Shown: positions 28,843-37,550, counted from the stretch's first letter. The stretch: DNA of 64,000 nt from Flaviflexus salsibiostraticola (GCF_003952265.1 NZ_CP034438.1:1798001-1862000); one strand, 5' to 3'. The notes: generated by a model from the letters alone, not told the origin. Program-made: numbers and translations.

Positions 28843-28931
28843 TGACGATGCGTTCGGTGGGTTGCGGCGCGCGACAGAGTCGTGAAAGCGGCGCCGCTGT
28901 GCTCCGGCATGGCAGAGTCAGCCCGCAGGCC

Positions 28932-29564
28932 TCAGGTCATCGGGTGATCGTCGGCCGGCCGGAGCAGGTAGGCGGCGGCCTCGGGATCCGTCTCGGCGCG
29001 CAGCCGTGGCAGTGAGGTCTGCTCGGGCTTGAAGCCGCGCTTGTCGCGGTAGAAATCGCGGATCGCCTCCATGTCGGCGTCGATATCCCACGTTGGGTAG
29101 TAGGTGGGACCGGTGCCGAAGGTCTTCGTCACCGAGTCGACGAAGCCGAAGGTGAGCGGCAGATTGTTCTCATACGCCATCCGGTAGAAGCCGGACTTCC
29201 AGTACTCCTGCTTCGACCGCGTGCCCTTGGGGGTGATGCAGAGCGTGAACGTCTCGTTCTCGGCGACCGCCTGGGCGATGCCGGAGGTGATACCGGTCGA
29301 CTGACGCCGGTTGACGGGAATGCCGCCGAGCCAGCGGACGAGCGACTTGAGCACGGGATACTTCATGACCTCGTCTTTGACGAGGAAGTTGAAGGACCGT
29401 CCCTCGAGCCACATGATGATGACCATGAGCACCGCGTCCATGTTCGACGTGTGGGGTGCGCCGAGGACGATGGATTTCGCGGGCCAGGACTCGATGTGCG
29501 GCGTCCACGGGGTGAGGGCCGTCAGGCCCTTGGCAATGCTCTTCTTCAACGCTTTACTGACCAC
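28932..29564 (-). CDS. 1-acyl-glycerol-3-phosphate acyltransferase-like protein
   Basis: Predicted PlsC-type acyltransferase of about 210 residues. The catalytic motif appears as APHTSNMDAVL (HX4D, with Ser/Asn between) and the substrate motif as CITPKGTRS (family EGTRS). It begins VSKALKKSIAKGL and includes SNMDAVLMVIIMWLEG as a hydrophobic segment. GTG 29564 is chosen: it overlaps the monooxygenase gene upstream by 11 bases. The longer upstream frame reads through that gene in another frame and is unlike the family. Probably acts on phospholipid synthesis. Confidence 0.85.
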   Translation of the reverse strand: MVSKALKKSIAKGLTALTPWTPHIESWPAKSIVLGAPHTSNMDAVLMVIIMWLEGRSFNFLVKDEVMKYPVLKSLVRWLGGIPVNRRQSTGITSGIAQAVAENETFTLCITPKGTRSKQEYWKSGFYRMAYENNLPLTFGFVDSVTKTFGTGPTYYPTWDIDADMEAIRDFYRDKRGFKPEQTSLPRLRAETDPEAAAYLLRPADDHPMT

Positions 29565-29862
29565 TGCGCACCGCTGTCGAATAGTTCCAGACCTCGGAGG
29601 AGATGCCGACAGGGCGCTGGCCCTCGGGTCGGCCGTGCCCCTCCCGGAAATTCGGCGAGTCCCGCCATGCAGCGAAGGAATCCTCGTCCGCCCAGCGGGT
29701 GATGACGAGCCACGTCGCGCGGCCGTCCTCCGGGCGGAGCAGCTCGAAGCCCTCAAAACCCGGCACATCGTCCATGGCACCCGCCCGCGGGGCGAAGCGC
29801 TCGGCAAGCGCATCGCCGGAGCCCTCGGGCACGTCGATGGCGTTGATCTTCACGACAGTCAT
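29554..29862 (-). CDS. Haem-degrading monooxygenase, MhuD-like
   Basis: Dimeric ferredoxin-like (ABM) fold enzyme. It aligns closely with M. tuberculosis MhuD (Rv3592): VVKINAIDVPEGSG, then FAPRAGAMDDVPGFEGFELLRP. MhuD degrades haem to mycobilin and iron without CO release; its key residues Asn7 (in KINAI), Trp66 and His75 have counterparts here in KINAI, AAWRDSPN and EGHGR. The 102-residue protein starts at ATG 29862, with AAGGA upstream. It overlaps the acyltransferase gene. Iron scavenging from haem is inferred; no haem importer is adjacent. Confidence 0.82.
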   Translation of the reverse strand: MTVVKINAIDVPEGSGDALAERFAPRAGAMDDVPGFEGFELLRPEDGRATWLVITRWADEDSFAAWRDSPNFREGHGRPEGQRPVGISSEVWNYSTAVRSGQ

Positions 29863-29880
29863 GATCAATCCTTCCCGATG

Positions 29881-30711
29881 CTAGGCTAACCTGCTCTCCA
29901 CCAACTCGAGGAATTGTTCTTCGGGGAGAGCTCCGGGAACGAGCGTGTCGTGGACGATGAAAGTGGGGGTGCCCGTGACGCCGAGGGCGAGCGCCTGCTC
30001 CCGGGAGGTCATGATCTCGGCGAGCGAGTCGGCGCTGGTCATGGCAGCCCGGAAGGCGTCGATGTCGGGCACGCCGACACGCTCCGCCACATCCTCCAAG
30101 TAGGCACCGTCGTAGGCAGGGTTGGCCTCGTCGTACACATCCTCATAGAGGGCGTCGCGGTACTCCCAGAATCGCTCCTGCTCACCGGCGGCTCGCGCGG
30201 CGAGCGCCGCGTAGACGGAGGCATCTCCGCGCACCGGGTGGTCGCGGTATTCGATCCGGACCTGTCCGGACTCGATGTAGGGCTCGAGCGCCTGCGAGAC
30301 CTCGACATGCCACTGGGCGCAGTACCAGCACCGATAGTCGGCGTACTGGACGATGACGATCTCCGCATCGACATCACCGCGCGCGTAGGGATCGTTGGGA
30401 TCCCTTGTCGCCTGCTGGAGCAGCAGCTCCTGTGATGATTCGGCATCGAGCGGATCCGAGGGTGCGCGCCCCGTGCCGTCACGCGGCGGCTGGGCGCCTC
30501 CCTGACCGGGGGAGTCGGCCGGTGGCGGGGCAGCGGACGAGACCTGGTCGAGGGTCGCGGTGCTCTCGGACGCCTCCGGTGCCCCATCGTCGCCGCCCAG
30601 TGCGAGGACGAGTCCGATCGCGAGTGCGATAACGGCGACGATGAGGATGGAGATGGCGGTGACGAGGCCCCGGTTGGAGGGGGCCGCGCCACCGCGCGGA
30701 TCAGATGTCAC
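29881..30711 (-). CDS. DsbA-like thiol:disulfide oxidoreductase, membrane-anchored
   Basis: Extracytoplasmic thioredoxin-fold protein, 276 residues. A cytoplasmic tail is followed by one hydrophobic helix (about 17-39), a Pro/Ser/Asp-rich linker (about 45-95), and a DsbA domain with active site CWYC in QYADYRCWYCAQWH and a cis-Pro loop in VTGTPTFIV. It likely oxidises or isomerises secreted proteins. It starts with GTG 30711, overlapping the preceding gene's stop (GTGA), so the two are translationally coupled. Confidence 0.92.
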   Translation of the reverse strand: MTSDPRGGAAPSNRGLVTAISILIVAVIALAIGLVLALGGDDGAPEASESTATLDQVSSAAPPPADSPGQGGAQPPRDGTGRAPSDPLDAESSQELLLQQATRDPNDPYARGDVDAEIVIVQYADYRCWYCAQWHVEVSQALEPYIESGQVRIEYRDHPVRGDASVYAALAARAAGEQERFWEYRDALYEDVYDEANPAYDGAYLEDVAERVGVPDIDAFRAAMTSADSLAEIMTSREQALALGVTGTPTFIVHDTLVPGALPEEQFLELVESRLA

Positions 30712-31726
30712 GAAAGCCAGGCCTGCATCTGGGCGATCGCGTCGTCCGGCTTCGCGAGGCAGGCCGCGAAGGTGTCGAGGTCGACGTTGCCGCCCGAGAG
30801 GACGACGCCGACACGGGAGCCCCGCTCGATCCTGCCGTCCGCGACGAGCTTCTTGATACCGGCAAGGCCGAGCACGCCGGTCGGCTCGGAGACGAGCTTG
30901 AGGCGATCTGCGACGAGCTTCATCGACGTGAAGATCTCCTCATCGGGGACGGAGACGATGCCATCGACCTTCGCCTTCATGATTTCGAAGGTGAGCTCGG
31001 AGATGTGGCGGACGCGAGCGCCGTCAGCGATCGTCATCGGGGACGGGATTGTGACGATCTCGCCCTTCTCGAGCGACTGCTCGGCATCGTTCGCCGCGGC
31101 GGGCTCGACACCCCAGACCTTGACGTTCGGGTTGAAGACCTTTGCGGACAGGGCCGAGCCGGAGATGAGGCCGCCGCCGCCCACGGGCACGACGACATCA
31201 TCGAGGTGACCGACCTCGCGGACGAGTTCCATGACCGCGGTGCCGTGGCCGGCGATCAGTTCGGCGTCGTCGAACGACGGGATGACCGCCCAGTTACGCT
31301 CCTTCGCGATCTCGGCTGCCATGGCGATGCGGTCGTCCTTCTCGGGGTCGTACATCATGACCTCGACACCGTACGACGTCGCCATGTCGACCTTGACCTT
31401 GGGGAGTCCGTCGCCATGAGGACGACGACGGGGATCTCCAGCTGGTACGAGGCGAGCGCCATGGCCTGGCCGTGGTTGCCCGACGAGTAGGTGACAACGC
31501 CGCGCTCCTTCGAGACGAGGCCGCGCTCGGCGCGGGCGAGGACCGCGTTGAACACACCGCGGGACTTGAACGACCCGGCTCGCTGCTGGTTCTCGCACTT
31601 GATGAGGACCTCGACGCCGAGGTACTTGTTGAGCAGACGAGAGCCGACGACGCGGGTCTCGTGGATGTACGGCTTGATCCGAGCTGCGGCTGCCGCAACA
31701 TCTTCGAACGTAGGCATATCGGTCAT
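30708..31726 (-). pseudogene. Threonine/serine deaminase-family PLP enzyme, frameshifted
   Basis: Fold-type II PLP enzyme (threonine ammonia-lyase or serine-racemase-like). The first reading frame from ATG 31726 carries ESxxRxGSFKSRG with the PLP lysine (RAGSFKSRGVF) and SSGNHGQAMA. The second carries PVGGGGLISG, EPAAANDAEQS and VLSGGNVDLD. They merge into a 339-residue protein if one C is added to the C run at 31401-31404 (read on the minus strand): ...LMATDS/PKVKVDM.... There is no C-terminal ACT-like domain, unlike the neighbour at 31737. Downstream, DsbA overlaps its stop. Sequencing error or a recent mutation could explain the break. Confidence 0.85.
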
Positions 31727-31736
31727 TTCTTCTCCT

Positions 31737-32984
31737 TCAGAGCAGGAAGCTGAACGCGGGGGTGTCCGGTTCGAGTTTCTCTATTACCAGCGGCGATGCC
31801 TTCATCCTCTCCAGGAGGGAGGAGATGCGGCTCGGAACGTCGATCTCGATGCCGACGAGGGCCGGACCGGTCTCGCGGTTGTTCTTCTTCGTGTATTCGA
31901 AGAGGACGATGTCCTCGTCGTCGGAGAGGACGTCATCGAGGAAGTGGCGCAGCGCGCCCGGCTGCTGTGGGAACGTGACGAGGAAGTAGTGGCGCAGACC
32001 CTCGTGGACCGCCGAGCGCTCGATGATCTCGTCGTATCGGGACAGGTCGTTGTTGCCGCCGGAGACGATGCAGACGACGGGGCTGTCCTCGGCCGTGACG
32101 AGGCCGAGCGCCACCACGGTCGAGGCGAGCGCACCGGCGGGCTCCGCGATGATGCCATCCGACTGATAGAGCTCGATCATCTCCGTGCAGACGGCCCCCT
32201 CGGGGACCTGGACCACCTCGTCGACGAGGTCGCGGATGATGGGGAATGTGAGGTCGCCGACCCGGGCGACGGCGGTGCCGTCGACGAAGCCGTCGATATC
32301 GGGCAGGTAGACGGGTTGGCCCGCCTCGAGCGCCGCCGTCATCGATGCCGCTCCGGCCGGCTCGACACCGATGATCTTGGTGTCGGGAGCGTTCTCCGCC
32401 ACCCAGATTGCGGTGCCGGCGGCAAGGCCGCCGCCGCCGATGGGGACGATGACGGTCTTGGGGCGTGTCGAGGCCTGCTCGAACACCTCTTTGATGACGG
32501 TGCCCTGGCCCGCGATCGTGCGGGGATCGTCGAAGGGGTGGACGTAGACCGCGCCCGTCTTCTCGGCGTACTCCTTCGAGGCGGCTGAGGCCTCGTCGAA
32601 GGAGTCCCCGGTGATGATCTGCTCGATCCAGGCACCGCCGATGTCCTGGATGCGGCGGCGCTTCTGGCGCGGCGTCGTCGTGGGCAGGAAGACCTTCCCG
32701 TGGATGCGGAGCTGACGGCAGGCGAAGGCGACTCCCTGGGCATGGTTACCGGCAGATGCGCAGACCACCCCGAGGGCGCGCTCCTCCTCCGTTAGTGTGG
32801 AGATGAAGCTGTACGCGCCGCGTACCTTGTACGAGCGACCGACTTGGAGGTCCTCTCGCTTGAGAAGCACATCGCCCTTCAGCAGGCCCGACAGCCGCAG
32901 CGAGAGCTCGAGCGGCGTCCGTCGAACCATGGGTCCGAGACGCCCCGCCGCGGCGGTGACGTCTGTTCCAGTTGGCTGTCGCAT
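31737..32984 (-). CDS. ilvA: Threonine ammonia-lyase (biosynthetic IlvA type)
   Basis: Converts threonine to 2-oxobutanoate and ammonia, the first step of isoleucine synthesis. The 415-residue protein has the catalytic Lys in GRSYKVRGAY, the PLP phosphate loop GGGGLAAG, ASAGNHAQGVAF, and one C-terminal regulatory ACT-like domain (about 330-415, HYFLVTFPQQPGALRHFLDD), which is the short form seen in corynebacteria. Isoleucine feedback is expected for this form. ATG 32984 has GGAGA upstream. The paralogous broken gene lies 10 bases downstream, likely in the same operon. Confidence 0.92.
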   Translation of the reverse strand: MRQPTGTDVTAAAGRLGPMVRRTPLELSLRLSGLLKGDVLLKREDLQVGRSYKVRGAYSFISTLTEEERALGVVCASAGNHAQGVAFACRQLRIHGKVFLPTTTPRQKRRRIQDIGGAWIEQIITGDSFDEASAASKEYAEKTGAVYVHPFDDPRTIAGQGTVIKEVFEQASTRPKTVIVPIGGGGLAAGTAIWVAENAPDTKIIGVEPAGAASMTAALEAGQPVYLPDIDGFVDGTAVARVGDLTFPIIRDLVDEVVQVPEGAVCTEMIELYQSDGIIAEPAGALASTVVALGLVTAEDSPVVCIVSGGNNDLSRYDEIIERSAVHEGLRHYFLVTFPQQPGALRHFLDDVLSDDEDIVLFEYTKKNNRETGPALVGIEIDVPSRISSLLERMKASPLVIEKLEPDTPAFSFLL

Positions 32985-33065
32985 GTCTCCATGGTGCCAC
33001 GCAGAATCTGAAGAAGGATGGCACTTCGTCCCATATGCACCGGAATTCAGTAAAGAGAAGATGAG

Positions 33066-33698
33066 ATGGATATCGACCCGATAGAGCAGATCTTCGAGTT
33101 CGAGCGGAAGTTCTTCGTCTCCGCTCTGCCCGACATCGTCGAGCACGCCAGTCACACCCTCATCATCCAGGGCTATGTGTTCGCTGAGGATGGCTACGCC
33201 ATCCGCGTGCGCGTCACCGTCCCCGACACGGCACTCTCCTTCGAGGGTTTCGACCCGGAGGTCGATCGGTTCGGCGCCTACGAGCGTCGGATGCTGGCCG
33301 GGCTGACGGCGAAACTCAGCGGCGCGTGGATCACGGTCAAGTCCCCGCCGATCTCCGGCCAGCGCTATGAGCTGGACCAGCAGCTCGATGTGAGCGTTGC
33401 CGTCTCGATCCTCCAACGGTCCCATCGGATCGTCATCAAGAACCGCCACTCGCTGTGGCTGGGCGAGGACGGGTGGGAGATCGACGAATTCGGCGGGCAG
33501 AACACCGGCCTCGTCATCGCCGAATGTGAGCGGACCGGGCCGGTCGTCGACCTCGTCATTCCCGACTTCTGCGAGACCGAGGTGTCATCGGACCTCAGAT
33601 TCACGAATGATTATCTCTCGCGTCAGCCCTGGGTCGGGTGGGGTGCGCAGTTCCTCGCCGAGCTCGCCGCTCGAGGACCCCACTTCGAGGACAGCTGA
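33066..33698 (+). CDS. CYTH-domain protein (triphosphate tunnel metalloenzyme)
   Basis: A 210-residue protein of the CYTH superfamily (adenylate cyclase class IV/thiamine triphosphatase/inorganic triphosphatase). The diagnostic ExExK motif is EFERK near the N terminus; YAIRVRVTV, AWITVKSP and KNRHSLWLGEDGWEIDEFGGQN give the alternating charged strands of the tunnel, and FTNDYLSRQPW the C terminus. Triphosphate hydrolysis is likely, but substrate cannot be told from sequence. Its stop overlaps the gluconokinase start (TGATG), so the two are co-translated. Confidence 0.85.
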   Translation: MDIDPIEQIFEFERKFFVSALPDIVEHASHTLIIQGYVFAEDGYAIRVRVTVPDTALSFEGFDPEVDRFGAYERRMLAGLTAKLSGAWITVKSPPISGQRYELDQQLDVSVAVSILQRSHRIVIKNRHSLWLGEDGWEIDEFGGQNTGLVIAECERTGPVVDLVIPDFCETEVSSDLRFTNDYLSRQPWVGWGAQFLAELAARGPHFEDS

Positions 33699-34204
33699 TG
33701 GTCCGCCACATCGTCTGCATGGGAGTATCGGCCACCGGCAAGACAACAATCGGCAGGCTCCTCGCGCAACGCTTCGGAGACATCGAGTTCCTCGAGGGCG
33801 ATGACCTCCACAGCCAGGAGAACAGGGACCGCATGGCCCGGGGCGTCGCTCTCACCGATGAGGATCGTGCCCCCTGGCTCGCGAGGATCAGGGAGTGGAT
33901 GAACGACCGGGGTCGGTCCGGGCGGTCCACCGTCGTCGCCTGTTCGGCGCTCAAAAGAGGCTATCGGGACGTGCTGCGGGAGGCGGAGGGCGACGTCGTC
34001 TTCGTCCATATCAGCCCGCCCGAGGATCTCCTGCGGGCGAGGATGAGGGAGCGGACCGGGCACTATATGGGGCCCGAGCAGCTCGACGATCAGCTGGCGA
34101 CACTCGAGCCGCTCGGCAGCGACGAGGCGGGCTTCACCGTCGACAACCGGCAGGGGCCCGAGATGGTCGCCGACGAGATCGCCACCCGCCTCACTGCCCT
34201 GTGA
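33698..34204 (+). CDS. gntK: Gluconokinase
   Basis: Phosphorylates D-gluconate to 6-phosphogluconate for the pentose phosphate pathway. The 168-residue P-loop protein shows GVSATGKTT (Walker A), FLEGDDLHSQENRDRM and the GntK-specific ACSALKRGYRDVLR. Length is usual for the family. It starts with an ATG inside the CYTH stop (TGATG). No gluconate permease is visible nearby, so substrate entry is not explained here. Confidence 0.94.
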   Translation: MVRHIVCMGVSATGKTTIGRLLAQRFGDIEFLEGDDLHSQENRDRMARGVALTDEDRAPWLARIREWMNDRGRSGRSTVVACSALKRGYRDVLREAEGDVVFVHISPPEDLLRARMRERTGHYMGPEQLDDQLATLEPLGSDEAGFTVDNRQGPEMVADEIATRLTAL

Positions 34205-34251
34205 GCCCCGGTCTCGCGGCGTAGACTGGAGTCGGCAAGCGAAAGGCTCCC

Positions 34252-34674
34252 ATGAACTTCCTGTTGAACGTCATCTGGCTCGTCTTCGGCGGCTTCATCC
34301 TCTTCCTCGAATACATCGTCGCCGGGGTGCTCGCCGTCATCTTCATCATCACGATTCCCGTCGGCGTCGCCTGCTTCAGGATCGCCGCCTACGTCCTGTG
34401 GCCGTTCGGGAAGGTCGTCGTCGCCAAGCCGGGCGCGGGCGCCGGCAGCACGATCATGAACGTCCTGTGGTTCCTTCTGCCGGGCTGGGTGCTCGCGCTC
34501 AGCCACTTGGTCACCGCCTTCTTCCAGGCGATCACCATCATCGGGATCCCGCTGGCCATCGCCAACCTCAAGATGATCCCGATCACGTGCTTCCCGTTCG
34601 GGAAGGACGTCATGTCCGAGGACGAGGCCAGACGCCGACGAGAGCACGTGCTGCTCGTCGGCCCCCGCGCCTAG
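34252..34674 (+). CDS. YccF-domain membrane protein
   Basis: A 140-residue membrane protein with two copies of the YccF layout: NVIWLVFGGF near the N terminus and NVLWFLLPGWVLALSHL from about residue 70. Each is followed by an Ile-rich segment ending in a Pro-Gly/Phe-Gly motif (LWPFGK and CFPFGK). Four hydrophobic helices are expected. Function unknown. It converges on the next gene so closely that both stop codons use the same CTAG at 34671-34674. Confidence 0.9.
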   Translation: MNFLLNVIWLVFGGFILFLEYIVAGVLAVIFIITIPVGVACFRIAAYVLWPFGKVVVAKPGAGAGSTIMNVLWFLLPGWVLALSHLVTAFFQAITIIGIPLAIANLKMIPITCFPFGKDVMSEDEARRRREHVLLVGPRA

Positions 34675-35459
34675 TTGTGATGGAGGACGGTCATCGTCGG
34701 TTCCGCGAGGAACGCGAGCGTCGCGATCGTGAAGGCGTTCATCGCCGACAGCGCACGCTCACGATCGACGCCGAACTGATCTGCCAGCCAATCGGCCGCG
34801 ACCTCGAGTGACCAGACGTCGACGTCGAACACGTCGACCCCGCCGAGGCGATCGAGTGTGTTCTGGTCGATCGTCGTGCCCTTCTCGTGGTTGACGACGA
34901 TCGCGATCTCCGAGTGGACCCCGCGGAGCGGTGTGACGCGCGAGCCCGGGTCCTCGTGGAAGATGCGATAGATGCCGGCCGAGTCGAGAGCCTCCCCCGT
35001 CAGGGAGGCGAGTGGGTAGGTCGTGGGCACCCGCATGTCGAGCGCCTCGGCGCATTCGCGCACGAGTGGTTCGGTCTCGTTGGCGAGGGCGATGATGTCG
35101 GGAGCCCAGTCGAGGGCGCCGCACCCGCTCGAATGATCATCGGGGCCGGTGTGGATATGCGGCTCCATCCCCGCCTCGGTCAGCCGCGCCGCGAGCTCGC
35201 CGGCACCCCACATGGGGTCGGCGATGCCGCGGGTCGCCGCAAGCCCGATGAGGAGGCTGAGGCTCGCGCCGGGCGCGCACGGAGCGATGGTCTGATACGG
35301 GGTTGTCGGACGCCGGCCGTCGATGCAGCGCCCGGGGAGGAGTTCGTCGGTCGCCGTGTAGAGCGACCCGTCGGCGTCGGCCAGCGCGAGCGGGCCGAGT
35401 GCCGGGTGATCGGGATCAGGTGCTATCGACCCGCGTGCCAGCTTCGCAAACTGCTCCAT
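34671..35459 (-). CDS. Carbonic-anhydrase-like metalloprotein (CDCA-type motif)
   Basis: A 262-residue cytosolic protein with no signal peptide. It carries a C-x-D-x-R site (C45 IDGR) with the Asp/Arg dyad of beta-like carbonic anhydrases, and a second site HIHTGPDDHSSGCGALD (H103 and C113, ten residues apart, with GCG). The Cys-His-Cys arrangement resembles the cadmium/zinc carbonic anhydrase (CDCA) family and relatives found in some Actinomycetaceae and Saccharibacteria. Carbonate chemistry is inferred. No obvious operon partners besides crgA, 3 bases away on the same strand. Confidence 0.65.
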   Translation of the reverse strand: MEQFAKLARGSIAPDPDHPALGPLALADADGSLYTATDELLPGRCIDGRRPTTPYQTIAPCAPGASLSLLIGLAATRGIADPMWGAGELAARLTEAGMEPHIHTGPDDHSSGCGALDWAPDIIALANETEPLVRECAEALDMRVPTTYPLASLTGEALDSAGIYRIFHEDPGSRVTPLRGVHSEIAIVVNHEKGTTIDQNTLDRLGGVDVFDVDVWSLEVAADWLADQFGVDRERALSAMNAFTIATLAFLAEPTMTVLHHN

Positions 35460-35462
35460 CGA

Positions 35463-35732
35463 TCACTTCCATCCGAGTGTCATGAGGAAACCGACAAGCA
35501 TGACGCCGAAGCCGACGAACAGGTTGTAGTTGCCATTGTCGAACGGGATCGGCCAATTGCCGCTGGTCACGTACGCGGTCACGACGATGATGAGTCCGAG
35601 CACCATGAGACCCACCATCAGGGGGGCCCACCATCTCGGTGAGGATGTCGGCTCACGGCCCTTTTCGATCTCGACCTCTCTCTGGGCGCGCTTCTTCTCG
35701 ACTGCGGCCTTGCGGTGCCTCGACTCGGGCAT
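35463..35732 (-). CDS. crgA: Cell division protein CrgA
   Basis: Small actinobacterial septum/elongation regulator (WhiP homologue) that recruits PBPs and FtsI/FtsQ to the divisome. It has 89 residues: a Lys/Arg/Glu-rich cytoplasmic head, WWAPLMVGLMVLGLIIVVTAY and a second helix GFGVMLVGFLMTLGW, with the family phrase NWPIPFDNGNYNLFVGF between them. Its place just before the pknB cluster matches other actinobacteria (Rv0011c). Start ATG 35732; a longer frame to 35825 is unlike the family. Confidence 0.95.
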   Translation of the reverse strand: MPESRHRKAAVEKKRAQREVEIEKGREPTSSPRWWAPLMVGLMVLGLIIVVTAYVTSGNWPIPFDNGNYNLFVGFGVMLVGFLMTLGWK

Positions 35733-35797
35733 GTTCGCTCCTTCGGATTGGGGTGGCATAATCTTAACCGGACAACCCGCGAATTGAGGAGGCGGCG

Positions 35798-36553
35798 ATG
35801 CGGCACAGCGCCCCTGCCAGGCCATCTGCCCTTTCGCGCGTGCTCGGCGTGGTCGGCGAAGTCCTTCTCACCGCCGGAATCATCGTCTTTCTCTTCCTTG
35901 TGTGGCAGCTCTGGTGGACCGATGTCATCGCCAGCCGCGAGCAGTCCCGGCTCGTCGAGAGCTTCTACGACGAGAACAATGGCATGGGTTCGGACGGTGA
36001 TGCGGCGGAGAGGGTCCCCGCCCCCGAGTACCGGACGGACCCGCCGTCCGCCGCGGGCACCGGCGCCATTCGCGACAGCGTCGACACGAACGAGCTGTGG
36101 GCGGTGCTCCACGTTCCGGCCTTCGGCGACGACTACCAGGTCGGGATCGCCGAGGGCATCGACCTCAAGTCCGTGCTCGACCGGGGGAGCCTCGGCCACT
36201 ATCCGGAGACCCAGCTCCCCGGGGAGGTCGGCAACTTCGCCGTCGCCGGGCACCGGCAGTCCTATGGCGCGCCCCTGTGGAACCAGCCGAACCTCGCAAT
36301 CGGCGCCCCCCTCATTGTCGAAACCTCCGATACCTACTACGTCTACCGGGTGACCGAACACGACATCGTTGCCCCCAGCGCCATCGAGGTGCTCGCGCCC
36401 GTCCCCATGCAGCCCGGCGCACCCCCGAACGGCCACTTCATGACGCTGACAACCTGTCATCCACCGTTCGTCTCGAATGAGCGCTGGATCACGTTCGCCG
36501 AGCTCGACTACTGGGCGCCCCGCTCCGAGGGCACCCCGAAGGAGATGCTGTAG
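35798..36553 (+). CDS. Class E sortase
   Basis: Membrane-anchored transpeptidase that attaches secreted proteins with a C-terminal LAXTG-type signal to the cell wall or to each other. The 251-residue protein has an N-terminal transmembrane helix (about 20-40), a linker of about 60 residues and the sortase fold. The catalytic residues are visible: His in FAVAGHRQS, Cys in TLTTCHP and Arg in SNERW. The YAL/TLTTC..P form fits class E sortases. A tiny membrane protein and pabA follow in the same direction. Confidence 0.93.
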   Translation: MRHSAPARPSALSRVLGVVGEVLLTAGIIVFLFLVWQLWWTDVIASREQSRLVESFYDENNGMGSDGDAAERVPAPEYRTDPPSAAGTGAIRDSVDTNELWAVLHVPAFGDDYQVGIAEGIDLKSVLDRGSLGHYPETQLPGEVGNFAVAGHRQSYGAPLWNQPNLAIGAPLIVETSDTYYVYRVTEHDIVAPSAIEVLAPVPMQPGAPPNGHFMTLTTCHPPFVSNERWITFAELDYWAPRSEGTPKEML

Positions 36554-36709
36554 ATGTACTCCGCGCTGTACCGATGGCTGCCCGGACCGACCTGGCTGAA
36601 GATCATCCAGGTTCTTCTCCTCCTCGCCGCCGCCATCGTCCTCCTCTTCGGCTGGGTGTTCCCGTGGGCGGCCGATAATCTTCCGATCACAGACAATACG
36701 GTGGGCTGA
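36554..36709 (+). CDS. Small single-pass membrane protein
   Basis: A 51-residue reading frame starting at the base after the sortase stop: MYSALYRWLPGPTWLKIIQV, then a hydrophobic run (LLLLAAAIVLLFGWVFPW) and NLPITDNTVG. Its stop overlaps the pabA start (TGATG), so translation is coupled on both sides. A similar tiny membrane protein follows sortase in several actinobacterial origin regions. No named function; it may act with the sortase. Good coding appearance and tight packing support it as real. Confidence 0.85.
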   Translation: MYSALYRWLPGPTWLKIIQVLLLLAAAIVLLFGWVFPWAADNLPITDNTVG

Positions 36710-37344
36710 TGAGCAAGATTCTGATCGTCGACAACTACGACTCGTTCGTCTACACGATCGCCGACTACCTGCAGCAGCTCGGCGCCGAGGTCGACATCGT
36801 CCGCAACGACCAGGTCGAGCCGGACGAGGCGGCCGACTACGACGGTGTCCTCATCTCCCCCGGCCCGGGTGCGCCGGCGGACGCAGGAGTCTCGCTCGAC
36901 ATGATCCGCTACTGCTCGGACGCGGGGAAGCCCCTCCTCGGGGTGTGTCTCGGCCACCAGGCTCTTGCCGAGGCCTTCGGTGGGACGGTTGCCCACTCGC
37001 CGGAGCTCATGCACGGGAAGACTTCCCAGATCGCCCACTCGGGCGACGGGGTGTTCGATTCCCTGCCGAGCCCGCTCGAGGTGACCCGCTACCATTCCCT
37101 CGCGATCGAGGACGGCACGGTCCCCGAGGATCTCGAGGTGACGGCCAGCGTGCTGACTGCCAACGGCGAGGTCATCATGGCAGTCCAGCACCGCTCCCTG
37201 CCGCTGTGGGGCGTCCAGTTCCACCCCGAATCCATCCTCACCCAGGGCGGCCATCGGATGCTGGCGAACTGGCTCGCCCTCACGGGTGACGAGGAGGCAG
37301 TGGGGGCCTCAGCCAGCCTCGCTCCCCTCATCAACCGAGGCTGA
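36709..37344 (+). CDS. pabA: Aminodeoxychorismate/anthranilate synthase component II
   Basis: Glutamine amidotransferase subunit that feeds ammonia to PabB or TrpE in p-aminobenzoate (folate) or tryptophan synthesis. The 211-residue protein begins with ILIVDNYDSFVYTIADYL and has the oxyanion loop and nucleophile GVCLGHQALAEAFGG (Cys), plus the catalytic His-Glu pair in VQFHPES. In M. tuberculosis this gene (Rv0013, trpG) occupies the same place before pknB. Which pathway it serves cannot be told from sequence alone, hence pabA as a working name. Confidence 0.9.
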   Translation: MSKILIVDNYDSFVYTIADYLQQLGAEVDIVRNDQVEPDEAADYDGVLISPGPGAPADAGVSLDMIRYCSDAGKPLLGVCLGHQALAEAFGGTVAHSPELMHGKTSQIAHSGDGVFDSLPSPLEVTRYHSLAIEDGTVPEDLEVTASVLTANGEVIMAVQHRSLPLWGVQFHPESILTQGGHRMLANWLALTGDEEAVGASASLAPLINRG

Positions 37345-37520
37345 CACACGGAGGTTCGTGCGTGCCCGGGCGTCCTGAAGGACGTTAGCTGGGTCGTGAG
37401 CACTCCTCTACTGGTCCGCTGCTGAATCCCGGCGCGGCATCCGTCGCCACCCACATGGGCCTGTGTCGAGGGATCACCTCACGCGCCCAGCGTTGCGATT
37501 AAAAGCGGCGATATGACTGC

Positions 37521-37550
37521 GACCGCCGCAGTCCTCATGCTGCGGCGGTC
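37521..37550. terminator. Terminator between convergent pabA and pknB
   Basis: An 11-bp perfect stem GACCGCCGCAG (37521-37531) with loop TCCTCATG and CTGCGGCGGTC (37540-37550). It lies between the convergent pabA and pknB genes. The rest of the 243-base gap shows no gene. Confidence 0.7.
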
